Assembly (NCBI GenBank): GCA_963966185.1
Contig: CAWZYM010000197.1
Location: 229,501-293,500, forward strand
Source: Rhabditoides inermis
Lineage: Eukaryota > Nematoda > Chromadorea > Rhabditida > Rhabditidae
Length of the DNA stretch: 64,000 bases
Direction of reading: 5' to 3'
The notes below the pieces were generated by a model, which was not told the DNA's origin, did not search any database, and worked only from the letters and a program-made list of their open reading frames with translations. Shown here piece after piece: positions 39,528 through 60,600 of this stretch; positions within the stretch are counted from its first letter, which is position 1, and the number at the start of each line of letters is the position of its first letter. Made by a program: the position numbers and the translations under genes.

Positions 39528-41049
39528 GAGAGAGAGAGAGACGATTCCAATCGGTGACAGTAGTGGATGAGAAAGGAGAGAGAGAGAGCGGCGACACGGA
39601 TATGATCTATTCTGCAAACAAGCAAACCTTTGTTTAGATGAATCAATTCACATCCACACCATTTCCAAGGCCTCACTGAGTGTCACCAAGTAATCACGAA
39701 TCACCAATCACCAAGTGACAACGCGAGTTTGGGATAACAAAAACAATACCGTTGTTGGCGGCGGCACCCGACGATACGCCATTGGAACCCGTAGAATTGG
39801 AGGAGGAAGAGGAGGAAGAACCAAACTGGAATAGACACACCTCAAACTCCAAAACCATTTTGATTTCATATCATACCCAATACCCATACACACCATTGGT
39901 CCCCATCCCACAACATTCCCATTTCCCCACACTCTTCATAGACCTGAAGGGCAACACGCAAAAACCCCAATATCTCTTTCTCTCACTCACTCACTCACTC
40001 TCTCTCACTCACTCTCTCTCTCTCTCTTCCCCCTCTCTCTCTCCCTTCCTGTCTGTCTGTATTGCAATGCAACACACAGCCGGCGGCGGCGGCCCGCAAA
40101 CGCCACAGTCACCCAATACATGCATCCATCCGCAAACCGGTCATTTGTTTGTCTCCTTTTCTCGCGTCCCTCTACTCCTTGCACCCTCTCTCACCACTCT
40201 TTCGCCTCACCCCCCGCCGCATTCCGCCACACAATGACGTCATTCCGCGTTCCTCTCCATTCATACAATCCCCTTTTCTCTTCCCCCTCACTCTCCCTTT
40301 CCATGCGACCCGTTCAGCCAACGGGCAACGTGCAAAAACCGTGCCCCGCCCAAATTAGAATTCCCTCGACGCACAAGAGGAAGAGAGTGAGTGAGAGAGT
40401 GACGCAAACACACAATCCTCTTATCGAAACACACTCAATCAATCACAAACCCCCATCTCTCATTCGCATTCCATTCAGTCCCCCCCCCCCGCACATTGTT
40501 GCAATAGATAGCATAGCTGGGAGCCGCCGAGTTGCACAGTACCTTATTAGGAGACGAGAGGCGGGACGAGGCCGAGGAGGCGTCGGCCTTGAGGAACGCC
40601 GGTCGGGACGAGCTCGACGACGAGGCATGACCGCCGCCAACGCGGTGCTGGTGGTGGTGGCCCTTGCTGTTGCCGCCCCCGCTACTCCGCTCGTCACGAC
40701 GATTCCTGTACAACACAATCAATCAATCAAACTAATCATTACCCCTTATCATCCTCACAATCACTCATCAACCCCTCTTCACATCCCGGGAATAGAGACA
40801 CACACACATACAGTCTCTCTCTCTCTCTCACTCGTCTGCAATCAGCGACAAACACAGCCGCCGTCGCCGCCTGCGTGCACAAAAGAGCGAGAGGAGCAGA
40901 CGGTGCAAGAGAGGGGAGAGAGACAGCGAGAGAGACGCGCCGACAACGCTAGAGTAGAGGAGCGCGAGAGGCGCGCAGAGACACAACATCGACAACGCTC
41001 GGCTGGTGCGCGCCCCCGGTGCTGGATGCAAAGAAATGTGCGCGCACGA

Positions 41050-41080
<31 letters not shown>

Positions 41081-41985
41081 GGAGATGAGAGGAGAGAGGT
41101 GAAAATCAAGGCGCGTTCGCACTATCCAGTAAAAAGTACGCGCGGCGCGAAAAACACTCGTCTCACGAACACACTGTCAAGTAGAGAGAGAGGGAGAGGA
41201 GCAAGAAGAAGAAGAAGAAGAAGACGAGGAGAGAGAGATGAATACATTCACACTACACTACACAACCTACCACCCACTACCCACTACACTTACACACACA
41301 CACCCGCACACTCCCACGCATCGTACCTAGCCAAACCAAAACCTACTGAAACTGCTACATTACACTCACATTGCTAGATCAATAAATAAATAAATCAATC
41401 AATCAATCATTATTCGATAACAGATTAGCATGCCATCACCCACTCACCGGCTCACGTCCCTCGTTCCACGGTTCTTCTCGCCCTCCAACAGCTTCTGCGT
41501 CTTCTCGCGAGTCTCCGCAAACGTCTTGTCGGTGGCTTGAATCTGAAAAGAGACACAGTAAATGAAGTTTTCTCCCAGCGGTTCCCCAACAACAAGTATA
41601 CGACTAGCAGCTAGACACGAAGACACGTCTCATCGTCGGCTAGTCTCAATAGCCATGTCTCGAGTGGGGAGAGAGACAGACCACCGAGTGGTAGCCCAAT
41701 TCCACCGACCAGTAACCTCATCTTTACTAACTATCTCAGCATACATCAAGTGCAATTCGCGCTGCATTGGTTTCGAGTCCCTCGATTCCTCTAACCCCTC
41801 GCGTGCGAGTGTGAACCAGTTGTCCCCTCTTCCCTCTTCGCACTCTTCTCTCAACCAGCCAATCAGCTGATCGCTTGCTTTCGCTCCCCATCCCCACACT
41901 GCGCATTGCTACTGCCCTCGCAGCGGCCGACACAAAAAAAAACCGGCGAATGGACTCATCGCCGATAAGAAGCGAGAAGGTGGTG

Positions 41986-42027
<42 letters not shown>

Positions 42028-45000
42028 CAAAACGAGAAACGAATCGTCTTCGCACCACCAGTAGCAGTAGCAAGACCATCGCTCTCTCCCACTCTCCTTC
42101 TTTCTCATCAAGTTGTGCCTATCGATTCAATCGCTTCTCCCGCACACCCGCACACATTCACACACACAGACGATACCACCCCAGTCAGCTGATTCAGTGA
42201 AACCGCCTCACTCGCTCGCCCGCTCGAGTTTACCCAACGTCACGTCTCACGTCACATGCAATCGACTCGCTCAAAAACCGAGGAGCAGCTCCGGTAGACA
42301 ATGATGAGAAATGCCATCGGACATGTGACTCTCTTTCTCTTCCTTTCATCTTTTCCTTTCCAAGTTCCCTCATCATCACAAATCACATGTGCGGGTGCGC
42401 GGCACAAAGCGCGCTGCGCACCCGGCAGGCAGAATAGCCTAGCCAGCTTGTCACATTTCCCGCAACCCATTCCATTCTTCCCCCCCCCCCCACTCTTCTC
42501 GTACACTTTCGATCCCACCATATGCGATTCACCCATCCGCCAACCATCCCACCACGACCAACGCAGTCTCACGTTTCCACGACACGTATGGTCTGTCGAC
42601 TCGCCATGTGTGTGGGAGAGAGAGAGAGAGGAATGGGAAACGTGAACAATACGCAGACACAATCACACATTGCATCTACCCGCTTCCTTGCTTCCTTCTC
42701 CCTGCCTTCCCTTTCCCGCACTAGCCCCGACCAGCCCTCGTTTCCCACCACTTGACTTGATCAAAAATCGCGCCACTCTCCGGCAACGGCCAATCCCGCT
42801 TCAATATCGCACCCCAAAATCTCATCCGCCATGGTGGCGACGACAAATATGCATAGTCAGAGAGACAATAGCCAATCAACAACACTCGATCCACACCTCT
42901 ACACACACATTCCATTTCCCCCATCATAATCCATCATATACCCTGTCGCCCAAAGCGGCAATCGGCAAAGCGCAAACAATCCATCTCATACAAACACACA
43001 CACAATCGCAATTCATTGTCATATTCCACGAGTCCACCCACGTCCAATTCAACAAAGCAGCGAAAAAGGCGAGGAGCGAGAGAGGGCATGGACAAATTAA
43101 TAATCACATACCAACACAAAAGTGCAATGCAGTTGTCAAATTCGTCATGCCTTTCTGCCTTCTGTTCCATTCAACTTTAAATGTCTTCCATCCCCCAATG
43201 GCGCATGCAATTTTCCCCAGCGAATCGAATATGGTGTCATAATGTGTGACGGCTTCTATTTGCTTCGCGCTTTGCATGTTCGCAGTATCGCAGTGCGACA
43301 AGCGAGCACAGTCGTCACAAGTCACAAAACCCCCTTGCGTCCCTAGCGACACTCTTGTGTATTGCACACCATCATAAAACACGCACACCGGCATCATACA
43401 AAACTGAAACGTCACACCAAGTTGTTACAACAGTACGCTTCATGTGTGGACTCACTCCCGCTCGATACACCAACACCAACATTTTGGGAGAGAGAAAGAG
43501 AGAAAGAGAGAAAGAGAGAAAGAGAGAAAGAGAGAAAGAGAGAAAGAGAGAAAGAGAGAAAGAGAGAAAGAGAGAAAGAGAGAAAGAGAGAAAGAGAGAA
43601 AGAGAGAAAGAGAGAAAGAGAGAAAGAGAGAAAGAGAGAATGAGAGAAAGAGAGAAAGAGAGAAAGAGAGAGAAAGCGATCACAAAACAGGCGCTACCAC
43701 TGCCCACCTCACAAAACCACGGCTTCGAAAAAACTACAGTAATCCGGTAATCGTCAAGTGAACGTGAACTTGCATGACCATGATTACATCATATTGTCTC
43801 GCTCGTCTCGCAACCAAAAACTCGCTATCGCACGATCTCAGCTCGCAGCGGACGCGCAAAACACTCTTTCCCCAACACCTCACACTCAACACGTACACCA
43901 TACCCCACAAGAAACATACAGGTAACGGTAAAGGTAGCCGCCGAGAGATTGTCGAAGAAAGACTATGGCACTACAGCATAACCCAACGAGAAACATGATA
44001 ACACTGCCATCGCCTCACGTACCGTCTACTTGGTACGTTACGTAGTAGATAGTACATAATAAACATGGTAACACTCCATCGACGTACCGTGTACTTGCAG
44101 TGTACGGAGGCGTTGGTCGAGTATCCGTGGCGGTCGCACGCGATCACCTCGGCCGACGAGGGCAGCGGCTGCGACGAGAAGCGGAACGACGACGACTCCG
44201 ACAGCTCGATCACCCCGCCGCCCTGCAACCACACATGTACACATCAAAGCATCAATTCATGATCACATGTTTAGAACACATTCATCGCCCTGACGTCATG
44301 AGTACCACCGAGAGGAGAGGAATCAACCCCTCTGGGCACAACGCACAACCACTTTTCATCACTTTTTTTTCCATTTTCCACTTTTTATCCACAACTGTTC
44401 TGTCCAAGTCTAGTCACATTTACAATTCATAATACGCCATTTGACGGTAATAATCATCACCGATAACATGGTCGTAAAACACTCTGCCATTGACATCCAT
44501 GCTTCATAATCAATAAACAACTTGAAAATCGCCATATCATCACTCCCTATTTGTGCCCTTTGCTCACTATCGCTCCATTCTTTTTCCCGCAATCAATGCG
44601 TCCCGCAGGCTCATGTGAAAGTCGCACGCTCCTTCCAAAGTACATCTATCATCAATGACAGCGAGCAGTGAGCAGCCACAACGCAAAGCTACACCGACGC
44701 ATATATAAACAAAACATAGGACCTGGTAGCGTCGATTCCATCCCCACCACACCTTATAACAGATACACCATGCCCACTACGCTACAGCAACAGCGATCAA
44801 TGCGACTAATCCATACAGTGCAATAATCAAAAATAGTATGCAAAAAAACGTACGTTGGGGTCGATGCGGATCTTGAGGCCACCGCGCTGCTTGAGCGCCT
44901 TCTGGATGGCCGCCATCGACTCGTCCGTCAGCTTGAGCAGCACCGCGCTCTCGCTGTCCACTCCCTCCGGCTCCAACCTGAAAAACACAGTCAATATCGT

Positions 45001-45822
45001 CATACAATACTCATGAGACAGTAACATCATTGAGACGCATCATATTTTTTCCGCAAACCCCTGACCGTCTTGAGATTATGAGATTTGGTTTGGCTGACTG
45101 TAGAATGAAATGATTCAGTTTCTCTCATCCAGTGCAATATCGCAAAATGTACGACTAAGGATTGTACAATCAAAAGTCAGGTATTGAAATAATCCCCTTA
45201 GCGACTGTCTTTTGCGAAAAGGCGAAGACCTCATATTTAGCTACAATCCATATGCACTGCCTATGCCTAACAATACACCTATATTAAAACTGTTCCTTTT
45301 AGCCAAAGGACTTTGTGGGAGCCATCAATTTGATAGAGTTAAAGATTACGGTAACCAACACTACCTAATCGTTATTCAGTTTTATACATTTTCAAAACCC
45401 CCTCGTTCGAAGTGAGTCAATGACATAAAAAGATGATCGATTTTTCAAAAATATCACTCATAATGGCAAACAAAACGTGATGTAGTGAGTCACAAAATTA
45501 CGGGATGAGAATGAACAAAATTCTAGAAAGCTACCTCCTAATAGGCATGCTTTGATGTACCAAGTAATAAGCAATCAATCCCTCCCTCGCCCACGCAATC
45601 GCATCGTTAGTAACGCATTAACTTCTAATCCCTCCACCCTGATTATAACACGAATAAGTTGAGCTGCACTGCAACAAAATCTTGATTCGCAACGGATACT
45701 AAAGTTATAGTACAGTAGTACAGTAGTTCGACGCACCTGTGGACGTCGAGGGGCGGCGGGGAACCGGAGGCGGACGGGTCAACGTGCGAGCCCGAGTCCA
45801 GGTCCATCATCATATTGAACAT
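36832..45822 (-). CDS. ell-1: RNA polymerase II elongation factor ELL
   Basis: Nuclear factor that suppresses pausing by RNA polymerase II, in the super/little elongation complexes. Sixteen exons give at least 642 aa: 45737-45822, 44854-44977, 44088-44222, 41448-41542, 40543-40705, 39750-39825, 38846-38964, 38655-38732, 38438-38536, 38189-38309, 37937-38105, 37655-37892, 37481-37600, 37268-37429, 36994-37053 and 36832-36915. The N-terminal ELL domain shows VLLKLTDESMAAIQKAL and ATDKTFAETREK. A winged-helix-like part has VMHLVVTGRFTDCRQVYDRL and DDFARIEKLVDD. After a Gly/Ser/Gln/Pro-rich linker comes the C-terminal occludin-like helical domain, with FHKDYPEYMTCFDRL and FERELNAADRGTKDYAKIE, ending in a coiled coil. 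The ATG at 45822 is the first good one, but upstream acceptors (about 45930 and 45965) leave room for a further 5' exon. Confidence 0.92.
41543..44087. other. Large intron of ELL
   Basis: 2.5-kb intron with many simple repeats and no credible gene. It contains a (GA)n tract at 41988-42026 and the GAGAGAAA array listed separately. ACAC- and CCAC-rich stretches explain the long chance ORFs on the plus strand. Confidence 0.6.
43489..43676. repeat. (GAGAGAAA)n minisatellite in the ELL intron
   Basis: About 23 tandem copies of the octamer GAGAGAAA with one A-to-T change. On the transcribed strand it is pure pyrimidine, the opposite of the PiT intron array. Confidence 0.95.
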
Positions 45823-48800
45823 GGTCGTCGACGTCGTCTGCAGCTCCGCGGAGAGGGGCGAGGTGGAGATGAGGGGACGGCGACAGGGGGAGACGGGAAG
45901 ATACAAACTATACAAACTGTGAGAGAATACGAACAGACACGACCCGACGAGGTTCACTCCCCCTGAAACAGGCACGGCATTAGAACGCGGCGTTACAATG
46001 TGACAAGGGCGGAAGGCGGTAACGCGTAGTCTTTAAAGTGGTTATCAGAACGGCGGTGCGTCTTTTTCCGCATCCCTATTCCGACAATCAGCACATTCAA
46101 TCCACCACCCATCAGTCAGCACACACAGCATCCAGCAATAGCGAGAACAGCCCTGGTTTTCCAGGCAATCCCACTGATTGACACAGCAAGAGGGGAAGCC
46201 ACACGCACTTTTGCCACGGAGGAGAGAGAGCGCTCGCGGCGAAAAATTGTCTGGTCAACGCTCGCCTATCACCACCTCACACACACAAGATTATGCAATC
46301 GCGAAACGGCGAGATAGAAGCGTCATCTCTTCATTTTCGTCACATTTCACCAAATGTCAGTAAGCAACGTCTACTCTGCAAATGTTGGGGTAGTGTAGTG
46401 AGGAGAGCCTGAGAGAACTATCATGTGACAAGCATTGAAAGGAATGTAAATGACAAATGTGTTGTGGTCAGGTGGTGGGAAGAAGCGATTGCTAAGGAAG
46501 TGGGAGGGGATTGCTGATGGCATGCTCGCTCGACGAGCAAGCGACCTTCACTCCAACATCACATGCCAGATAACAATCACACCCCCCACAAAATGGCGCT
46601 GATCAAGTGATGCGTCTACGAGATTCAATCAATCAATAGATCAATAGTGAGAGAGAGGGTGTCATCTAAATGGAAAGTGGTTGTGTGAGGCGGCGGCGGC
46701 GCGGTTTCGGTGCAGCACACAAGAATGCGAAGTGTGGAGTGAGAGAGAGAGTGGAGAGAGGTGTGCTGATAGGTTGCCGCTCGCGCTTCTCGCGTCGCTC
46801 TCCTCCGATCGCACGCTCTCTCGTACTCTCTCTATCGCTGCACAATGATCGATACGCACATTCGTCTCTCGTTCGTTCGTCGTTCGTGTTCGCTGAGACT
46901 GGTTATTCGCGGTGGCGGCCCGGGCCCGATAGACGATTGCTTCTCTCCCCCCACACTATCTCTCACTCGCACAACAATCGATATCATAATCACTCAATCT
47001 CATTAGGTTTTAGGGGCTATACTACTAGGGGGGCGTGATATCATCGAATGCACAAATACACCTACTTTGTCAGCGTCTTCCAATCGCACACCACAATGTT
47101 TGCCGAAGAGAGCACAACCTGACCCGTCCGGCCGCTCACCGTGGTCGCAAAATGAACGACAAACTTGAAAACAGATGGGGAAATGACTCACTGCGAAATG
47201 ATTGGGTTTCAAACAACATTTGATGTTATCACATCAACACCAATCCGATATGTACAGATCGATATCAATCAACCGAAACCGTAGATAATTTTTGAGAGAA
47301 ACGCGGTTACGACTGTGACAATCCAGTTTGCTAGTGTCATGTGAACATAACGCACTATACCAGTGGCATACGAAAACCGATGAAAAACCGCATTTGATAA
47401 ATTCGTAAAAAAATATATATCCTATCAATTTATATTAATGAAATATACTTCTAAAAAGCCTAATTTTCTAGAACGCAATTATTTGCGAATAATCGGTAAA
47501 AATTTTCCACGAGACGTAAAAACGTCAACCGTGTTCGTAATTATTCGACACATTATTTTTTCTCTTTTTTCTTCTTCTTTTTTATGAACTCGCCAAAGTA
47601 TCAGTCACATTTCGCCAGCGCTCTATTTCTGTCCGTAAACAGACAAGAGTGCATTGAGCACAATCGCCCGTTTCGTCGCCATACAATACAAAAAGCGGGC
47701 GCGAAACAAAAGCCGGAGCGATAGGAAAAGAACCGTGGCGACGAGTGCAGCGATGTGTACCCCTCTCGCTCCAAATCAATCCACTATCCATGCGGGGAAT
47801 ACACGACTCACAAAGAATTGTGTGCTGTGTGGAATTGGCCGTTTCAATTCACATAAAGTAACCATTTGAATAGAAACGAAGCAATCAATCGAGCAAGGCT
47901 CGCCGCGAGTGAGAGAGAACAGAACAAAGTGAATAGATGCCATCCACTTCACAATCAACGATCGATTGATCAAAAACTAATCCTCAGAAAGAGTGGGCGT
48001 AGCCCACTTATATGATGTCGCGATCAAGTACGGGTCGTGATACGATTATTATTCCATTGCACCTTACGACCAAACTTTTACAATCCTATAATCCGAGTTA
48101 TATCAATTTACCATCACCACAGCAAACTGCCATACAACGCAATCGATCGAAAATAAGGTTGGATCGGTGGAAAGACGTAGTGAGTGAGTGAGAGAAAGAG
48201 CGCGTGTGGAATGCCTCATAGATTGGAAACACGGCTGATCTAACAATACCCGCTCCGCGCTCCTCTGTCTCCATCTCTCCCTCTCTATCGCCCGTGCTGT
48301 GCAAACGCAACCAGCGACGACGCGGCGATAGAAGATAGAATGCCGTCGGCGGGAAGACCTGCCTGTTTGTTATGCAGGCGAGACGCATTGTTGCGCCCTT
48401 CAACACCAAAAAAAACTACCAACAAAATCCAAATCGAGACACATATGAGTGGAATGGGAAAAGAATGCGGGGCGGAAAACCTCTCAGCCGCGCGTCCCCA
48501 GGCGATAAAGACCAGAACCAGACACCGTATCACATACACACTAGCAGCAGCAGCAGCAGCGACACGCATATCATTCTCCATCATTCGAGCAAAGAAGCGG
48601 ATCGGCTATCAGGGGGATGCGGGTATCCAGCTTGGGCCGTGGACCACGGCCCGTGGTGGACGCAGCGGCCGCCGTGTGCGGAGAGCGGCGGGGCGGGGGA
48701 GATGGGCCGCGCCCTCTCTGCGTCTCTGCCGACACCGCCAGGCAACTCTCCCCCGCCTACGCTCTCGCTATCCTGTTTATCTCATACCAACGACGACCGA

Positions 48801-50098
48801 CGCTCACTGTGCCGAAGCGACGAAAACGCCACAGTCGACCTCCGATAAAATACCTAATTCTGACGACATCGGAAATAATTAATTTACTATAAAAAGGGGT
48901 GCACTCATTGAAATTATGGAAAGGTGAAGTGTACTGTTCGGTTTCCTTTCGATGGAATCAAGGAACTATCACTTCTCAAAATTGGTATTAAAATGAGATC
49001 TTAATTTACATTTAAAAAAGATTCAATCAATAGATGATTCTGTATTTTTCAGAGATCCCCAAAAAAGAAATATATTCAAGCTCCTAAAAACCTAAACAAG
49101 CATTTGTAACTCAGTGTGAAACATATTAAAGACATTGCTCATATTTCACTAAAAAAACTAATGTTATGGAAAAAAAACGTCCCGCTTTCCACTGTCGCTC
49201 ATTTTGCTCTTCTATACAAACAATCTCTCTCCACACTTCTTCTGGCTATCCAAAAGAGAAGACCACTCTCTGCTTGTCTCGCCTCCCCGTCGACTAGAGA
49301 CGCAGAGTGCATGTCGCGATAGGGACAAGAGCGCTGCTGCCCCGAATGAGCTCTTTGACCAACAGTGGTCCCTGATCACCCGCCCTCACCCGCCCTCGCC
49401 CGTCCGATCTACCACCACAGTCTGATCTACCAGAATGGCGGGAAGTGCGGGTGGCGGGAAGGTCTGGACAGCCGCGCTGGCCTCTGTCCATTCACAATCC
49501 CACGTGGCGTAGCGGGTGGCGATAGAGGCGTGGAGAGAACAACTCGGCGGCCCCCTGTTCCCGCCGCCTTCCATCATCCATCACTTGTTTAGTGCACGTT
49601 GCGTACTCACCCGGATAAAAGCCGCCTGCTCTACCGTTTCGAATTGTTATCAAATCACCGAATACTTTCGCGTTACACTCTTACTCGCTGGCTTCAGTGA
49701 TCTTTCTCCAATCTTATCGGTATTACGCGTCATCTTCACACAGATTGCCGGCTACTCTTCTCATCTCTCACCCCAAAATCGTCGTCAACAGTTTTCATGT
49801 CTTCCCCTCTAGTACTCGCTCGCCTATCGTACCACCCACGCATACTTTGACCATCTCTGTGTATCGTGTAATGTACTGTTCTTCTTCTTGTACGTTCCCC
49901 GCAACTCTTGTCGTCGTCGTCGGCCCCTTATTGATCATATCACTGTCCCGTCCGATTAGTCGAATCTGCATCGCGCCGATTCCGATTCTCGCCGTTCTGT
50001 ACTGATGCGCATTATCCATGATCCCTTTTAAACGCGGTTAGCCCTTGCCGTTTGAACGTTTTAGTGTTTTTCGATTCCTACCTTTGTTCATGTAGATC
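45823..50098. other. Divergent intergenic region between ELL and GFAT
   Basis: ELL runs leftward and GFAT rightward from this 4.3-kb stretch, so it should hold both promoters. A TATA-like GGATAAAAG at about 49613-49621 precedes a pyrimidine-rich transcript leader for GFAT. A CAG run at 48544-48560 and a short hairpin GTGGGCGTAGCCCAC at 47994-48008 are present. ORFs of up to 180 codons occur near 48340-48880, but they are low-complexity and overlap on both strands. I do not support a gene here. Confidence 0.45.
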
Positions 50099-50104
50099 TT
50101 GCAG
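50099..50104 (+). promoter_or_regulatory. Likely trans-splice (or 5' UTR) acceptor of GFAT
   Basis: TTGCAG ends 15 bases before the GFAT start codon, in a pyrimidine-rich context. This spacing is typical of spliced-leader addition in nematodes, though a cis-spliced 5' UTR exon is equally possible. Confidence 0.45.
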
Positions 50105-50119
50105 GTAAGAGACTCCAGG

Positions 50120-57534
<7,415 letters not shown>

Positions 57535-57841
57535 ACACACGGACTGGAATGAGAGACCGCAGCTTTACCCCGCGCCAAATATACTACACTCCCGAGATTA
57601 TCCACTCTAATATTATAACACACTTTGACATGACGTTCATATTTAATTTATGCATTCTTTACCGTTTTACTTATCGCCGTGTCTTTTTGTGATACTTTTT
57701 CTTTGTGATTATGCGTTTTTGGAGGTTTTACCCGCAGAGTGATTTGATAAATGTTTTATTTTTTTGATTTTTGTTGTTGGAACGTTGTGGTATTCGTTTT
57801 GCTGATCAGTATAAAATGAGCTCTCTTTATGTTTGTAAATA

Positions 57842-57889
57842 CTTACTCACTCACTCACTCACTCACTCACTCACTCACTCACTCACTCC
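57842..57889. repeat. (ACTC)n microsatellite
   Basis: About eleven perfect ACTC units, some 310 bases after the GFAT stop codon. Confidence 0.95.
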
Positions 57890-58348
57890 TCAGCCGATTC
57901 TCCGTAGATCATCTGGAGCGTTGTCGCTCCTTAGCCGGTGAGCATCGTGTGAACCAGTTCTGACCACTTATAATATTTATCTATTTGCGAGTGATTCACA
58001 AATATTTTCTATTCCCGCAGGCTGCAAGAGCACTTGCAAGAGCAGGGCGCGACATTTTCTCTGCGTGAGAGAAGAGAACGGGGGAAAGAGCAACACAAAA
58101 CAAAACATGGCGATTGCAAAAACAGTTAGATCAGATATCAGACGAAAGTGTGAAAGAAACGTGTAACGAATAACACATCGATCGAAGTGAAAATTATGAA
58201 TTTGAGGAAATATATGAAACGTGAACGTAACTCAGGCACCATGATGAGCGAAATTGGGAACAATGTTGATATAAAAAGAAATGAACTGAATGCATAACAC
58301 GAAGATACAAAGAGGCAACACGTGAAAAGAGAGACTGTAGATAGAAGT

Positions 58349-58612
58349 TTAGCGGTCAATCTTTGTCCACTGACCGGGCAGTCGCAGCTTGAACAGGTCG
58401 AGTCCTCTCACAGTCCACTCGCGCCGGCCAGCAGTGTCGTTGAGTCGAATCGCCTCCCTCCAGGCGGCAGCGTACTTGGCAGCATCCTTCGGGCAGTAGT
58501 CGGGACGGGCTCTCGCTGGACAGTCCCTCGCGAGACAGTCCATGTTGAATTTGCGGATGAAAGAGGTGGCATCTTCGGGGCAGTTGAAGGAGAGCAGCAA
58601 GGTGTTGAACAC
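58349..58612 (-). CDS. Small unknown protein, C-terminal exon or fragment
   Basis: An 87-codon open frame on the minus strand ends with TAG at 58349. Content is protein-like and GC3-rich, with Cys and amphipathic helices: FNCPEDATSFIRKFNMDCLA, CPARARPDYCPKDAAKYAAA, then WTVRGLDLFKLRLPGQW. There is no ATG at its start. A stop lies shortly upstream and a weak acceptor (GATAG|TGACG, about 58616) could begin an exon. I do not recognise the family. The four to five cysteines suggest a secreted protein, but no signal peptide is visible. No upstream exons were found before repeats begin at 58.74 kb. Confidence 0.4.
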   Translation of the reverse strand: MFNTLLLSFNCPEDATSFIRKFNMDCLARDCPARARPDYCPKDAAKYAAAWREAIRLNDTAGRREWTVRGLDLFKLRLPGQWTKIDR

Positions 58613-59817
58613 GTCACTATCACGGTCGGCGACAATTCAGCAATCGCCACTCTCCCCCCCTAAAATTTCCTATGGAGTTTGTTGTCCGCTCACGTACAGA
58701 GTTTCTGGGTAGAGGACTCGAGCTGACCTTTCAGACTTAAGTTAGATTATTCAATGAGACGGCACATAAATTTTTTCATCTCATTTGCATATCTCCTTAT
58801 AGGGGTTCACTAGCAACCTGACACCTGGACATGGACTGAAAATGACACTTTTCGACCAAATTTTTGTTATAACTCGCTTCATTTCACAGGTACACAGTTA
58901 CTACTTGGTACATATGACAAGTACATAAGACTTATCATTTAGGTAAACAATACAGGTAAACAAGTAAACAAACAAGTAAACAATAAACACATGTTCAAAA
59001 TTCCATTTTTCAGAACTTCTATGTAAACTTCATCTCATTTTTGAGATATGAAGATACCTTTCTAGGGTTATGACAAGATAAACGTCGATAATCAGATTTT
59101 ATAATGTCACCTCATTTGCATATTCCCAAATACGGTAAATGTTGTCTCTAAATTACTTTTTAAATAGTAAAATTAGTTTCTCAGTCAGTTTTAGACCTAG
59201 AGACTTGATACTTGGTACAGGTAACAAGTAAACAAGTTCAATTTTTTTGGTAAACAACAACAGTAAACAAGTAAACAAATAAGTAAACAACTCCAAATCT
59301 CATTTAAAAAGTGTCTAAAGTGTACTAGACCAAGTACTGAGTTCAGATTTGTTGTTTACAAGTGAAGTAAACAAGTAAACAAGTTTGTAAACAACTCAGA
59401 AATGTGTTTTTAAGGTCTCTAACAAATAGTACACAAAGTACTCAGTTCGATTTTATTGTTTATTTGGCATGTAAACAAGTAAACAAATAGGTAAACAACT
59501 CCAAGTAACTTTTAAAAGGTATCTATTGTGTACTAGACCAAGTACTGAGTTCATATTTGTTGTTTACAAGTGAAGTAAACAAGTAAACAAGGTTGTAAAC
59601 AACTCAGAAATGAGTTTTAGAGGTATCTAACATGTAGTACACAAAGTACTCAGTTCGATATTGTTACTTGTTTGAGATGTAGACAAGTAAACAAAAAAGT
59701 AAACAACTCCAAATCTCATTTCAAAGGTATTAAACGTGTACTAGACCGAGTAATGAGTTCAGAGTTGTTGTTTAAAGTTATGTTATGCGTATATATTTAG
59801 AGGTTATACAGTGGAAA

Positions 59818-59923
59818 GGCGAGCGCGCCGAAGGCGCGCGAGCCTTGGAGCGTATGCGGCGCGAAGCGCCGCCACTAGCGGCCGGAGGCGAGCGAAGCGA
59901 GCCTCCGGCCGCTAGTCACCCGC
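59818..59923. repeat. Cluster of GC-rich GAA-loop hairpins
   Basis: Consecutive perfect hairpins: GCGCGCC-GAAG-GCGCGC, GGCGC-GAA-GCGCC and a longer one in which CTAGCGGCCGGAGGC pairs with GCCTCCGGCCGCTAG around GAGCGAAGCGA. GC content is far above that of the flanks. Confidence 0.85.
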
Positions 59924-60049
59924 CCACCCCCTATAAATTATGCTATGGTGTATGTTTGTGTGTCTGTCTGTCCGGATGAGTATCTCAAGTTGTAGTGATC
60001 GATGGGGGTTGAGGTATGGAAATTAGGGGGTTCTCCTTGGAAAATTTGC

Positions 60050-60600
60050 ATATTTGAGAACATAGAATCTGAGAGATGGCCAGTTCTATGTAAACTATGA
60101 TTCGTTTTTGAGCTATTGAGATGTCCTTTTAGGGTAAGGGTACTGTAGGGTCGACAAATTAAATTTTAGTTTCTTACCTCATTTGCATATTTCCAAATAT
60201 GGTAATGTTGTATCTCGGTCAGTTTTAATGTTTCTGAGGTGTCCTTTTAAGGTTAGGTTAGTGTAGGGTCGACAAATAAAATTTTCGTTTCTGACCTCAT
60301 TTGCATAATTCCAAATATGGTAATGTTGTATCTCGGTCAATTTTAGTGCTGCTGAGGTATCCTTTTAGGGTAAGGGTACTGTAGGGTCGGTGATTAAATT
60401 TTTGATTAATGACCTCATTTGCATAATTCCAAATATGGTAATGTTGTATCTCGGTCATTTTCAGTGTTACTGGGGTGTCCTTTTAGGGTTAAGCTACTGT
60501 CGGATGGAGAAACAAAATTTTGATGTATGACCTCATTTGCATATTTCCAAATATGGTAATGTTGTATCTTGGTCAGTTTTCATGCTGAAGAGTCCAAACT
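60050..60600. repeat. 117-bp tandem repeat containing ATTTGCAT
   Basis: About four to five units. Each has GACCTCATTTGCATA, TTCCAAATATGGTAATGTTG, TATCTCGGTCA and CCTTTTAGGGT followed by ACTGTAGGGTCG. The CTCATTTGCATAT segment also occurs singly near 58785 and 59110. Confidence 0.85.

Noticed and set aside
40120..41088. 322-codon plus-strand ORF
   Set aside because: It crosses an ELL exon in antisense and low-complexity intron sequence; no domain and no codon bias.
48340..48882. 180-codon ORF upstream of GFAT
   Set aside because: Low complexity, overlapped by open frames on both strands, no domain, no splice-supported partner.
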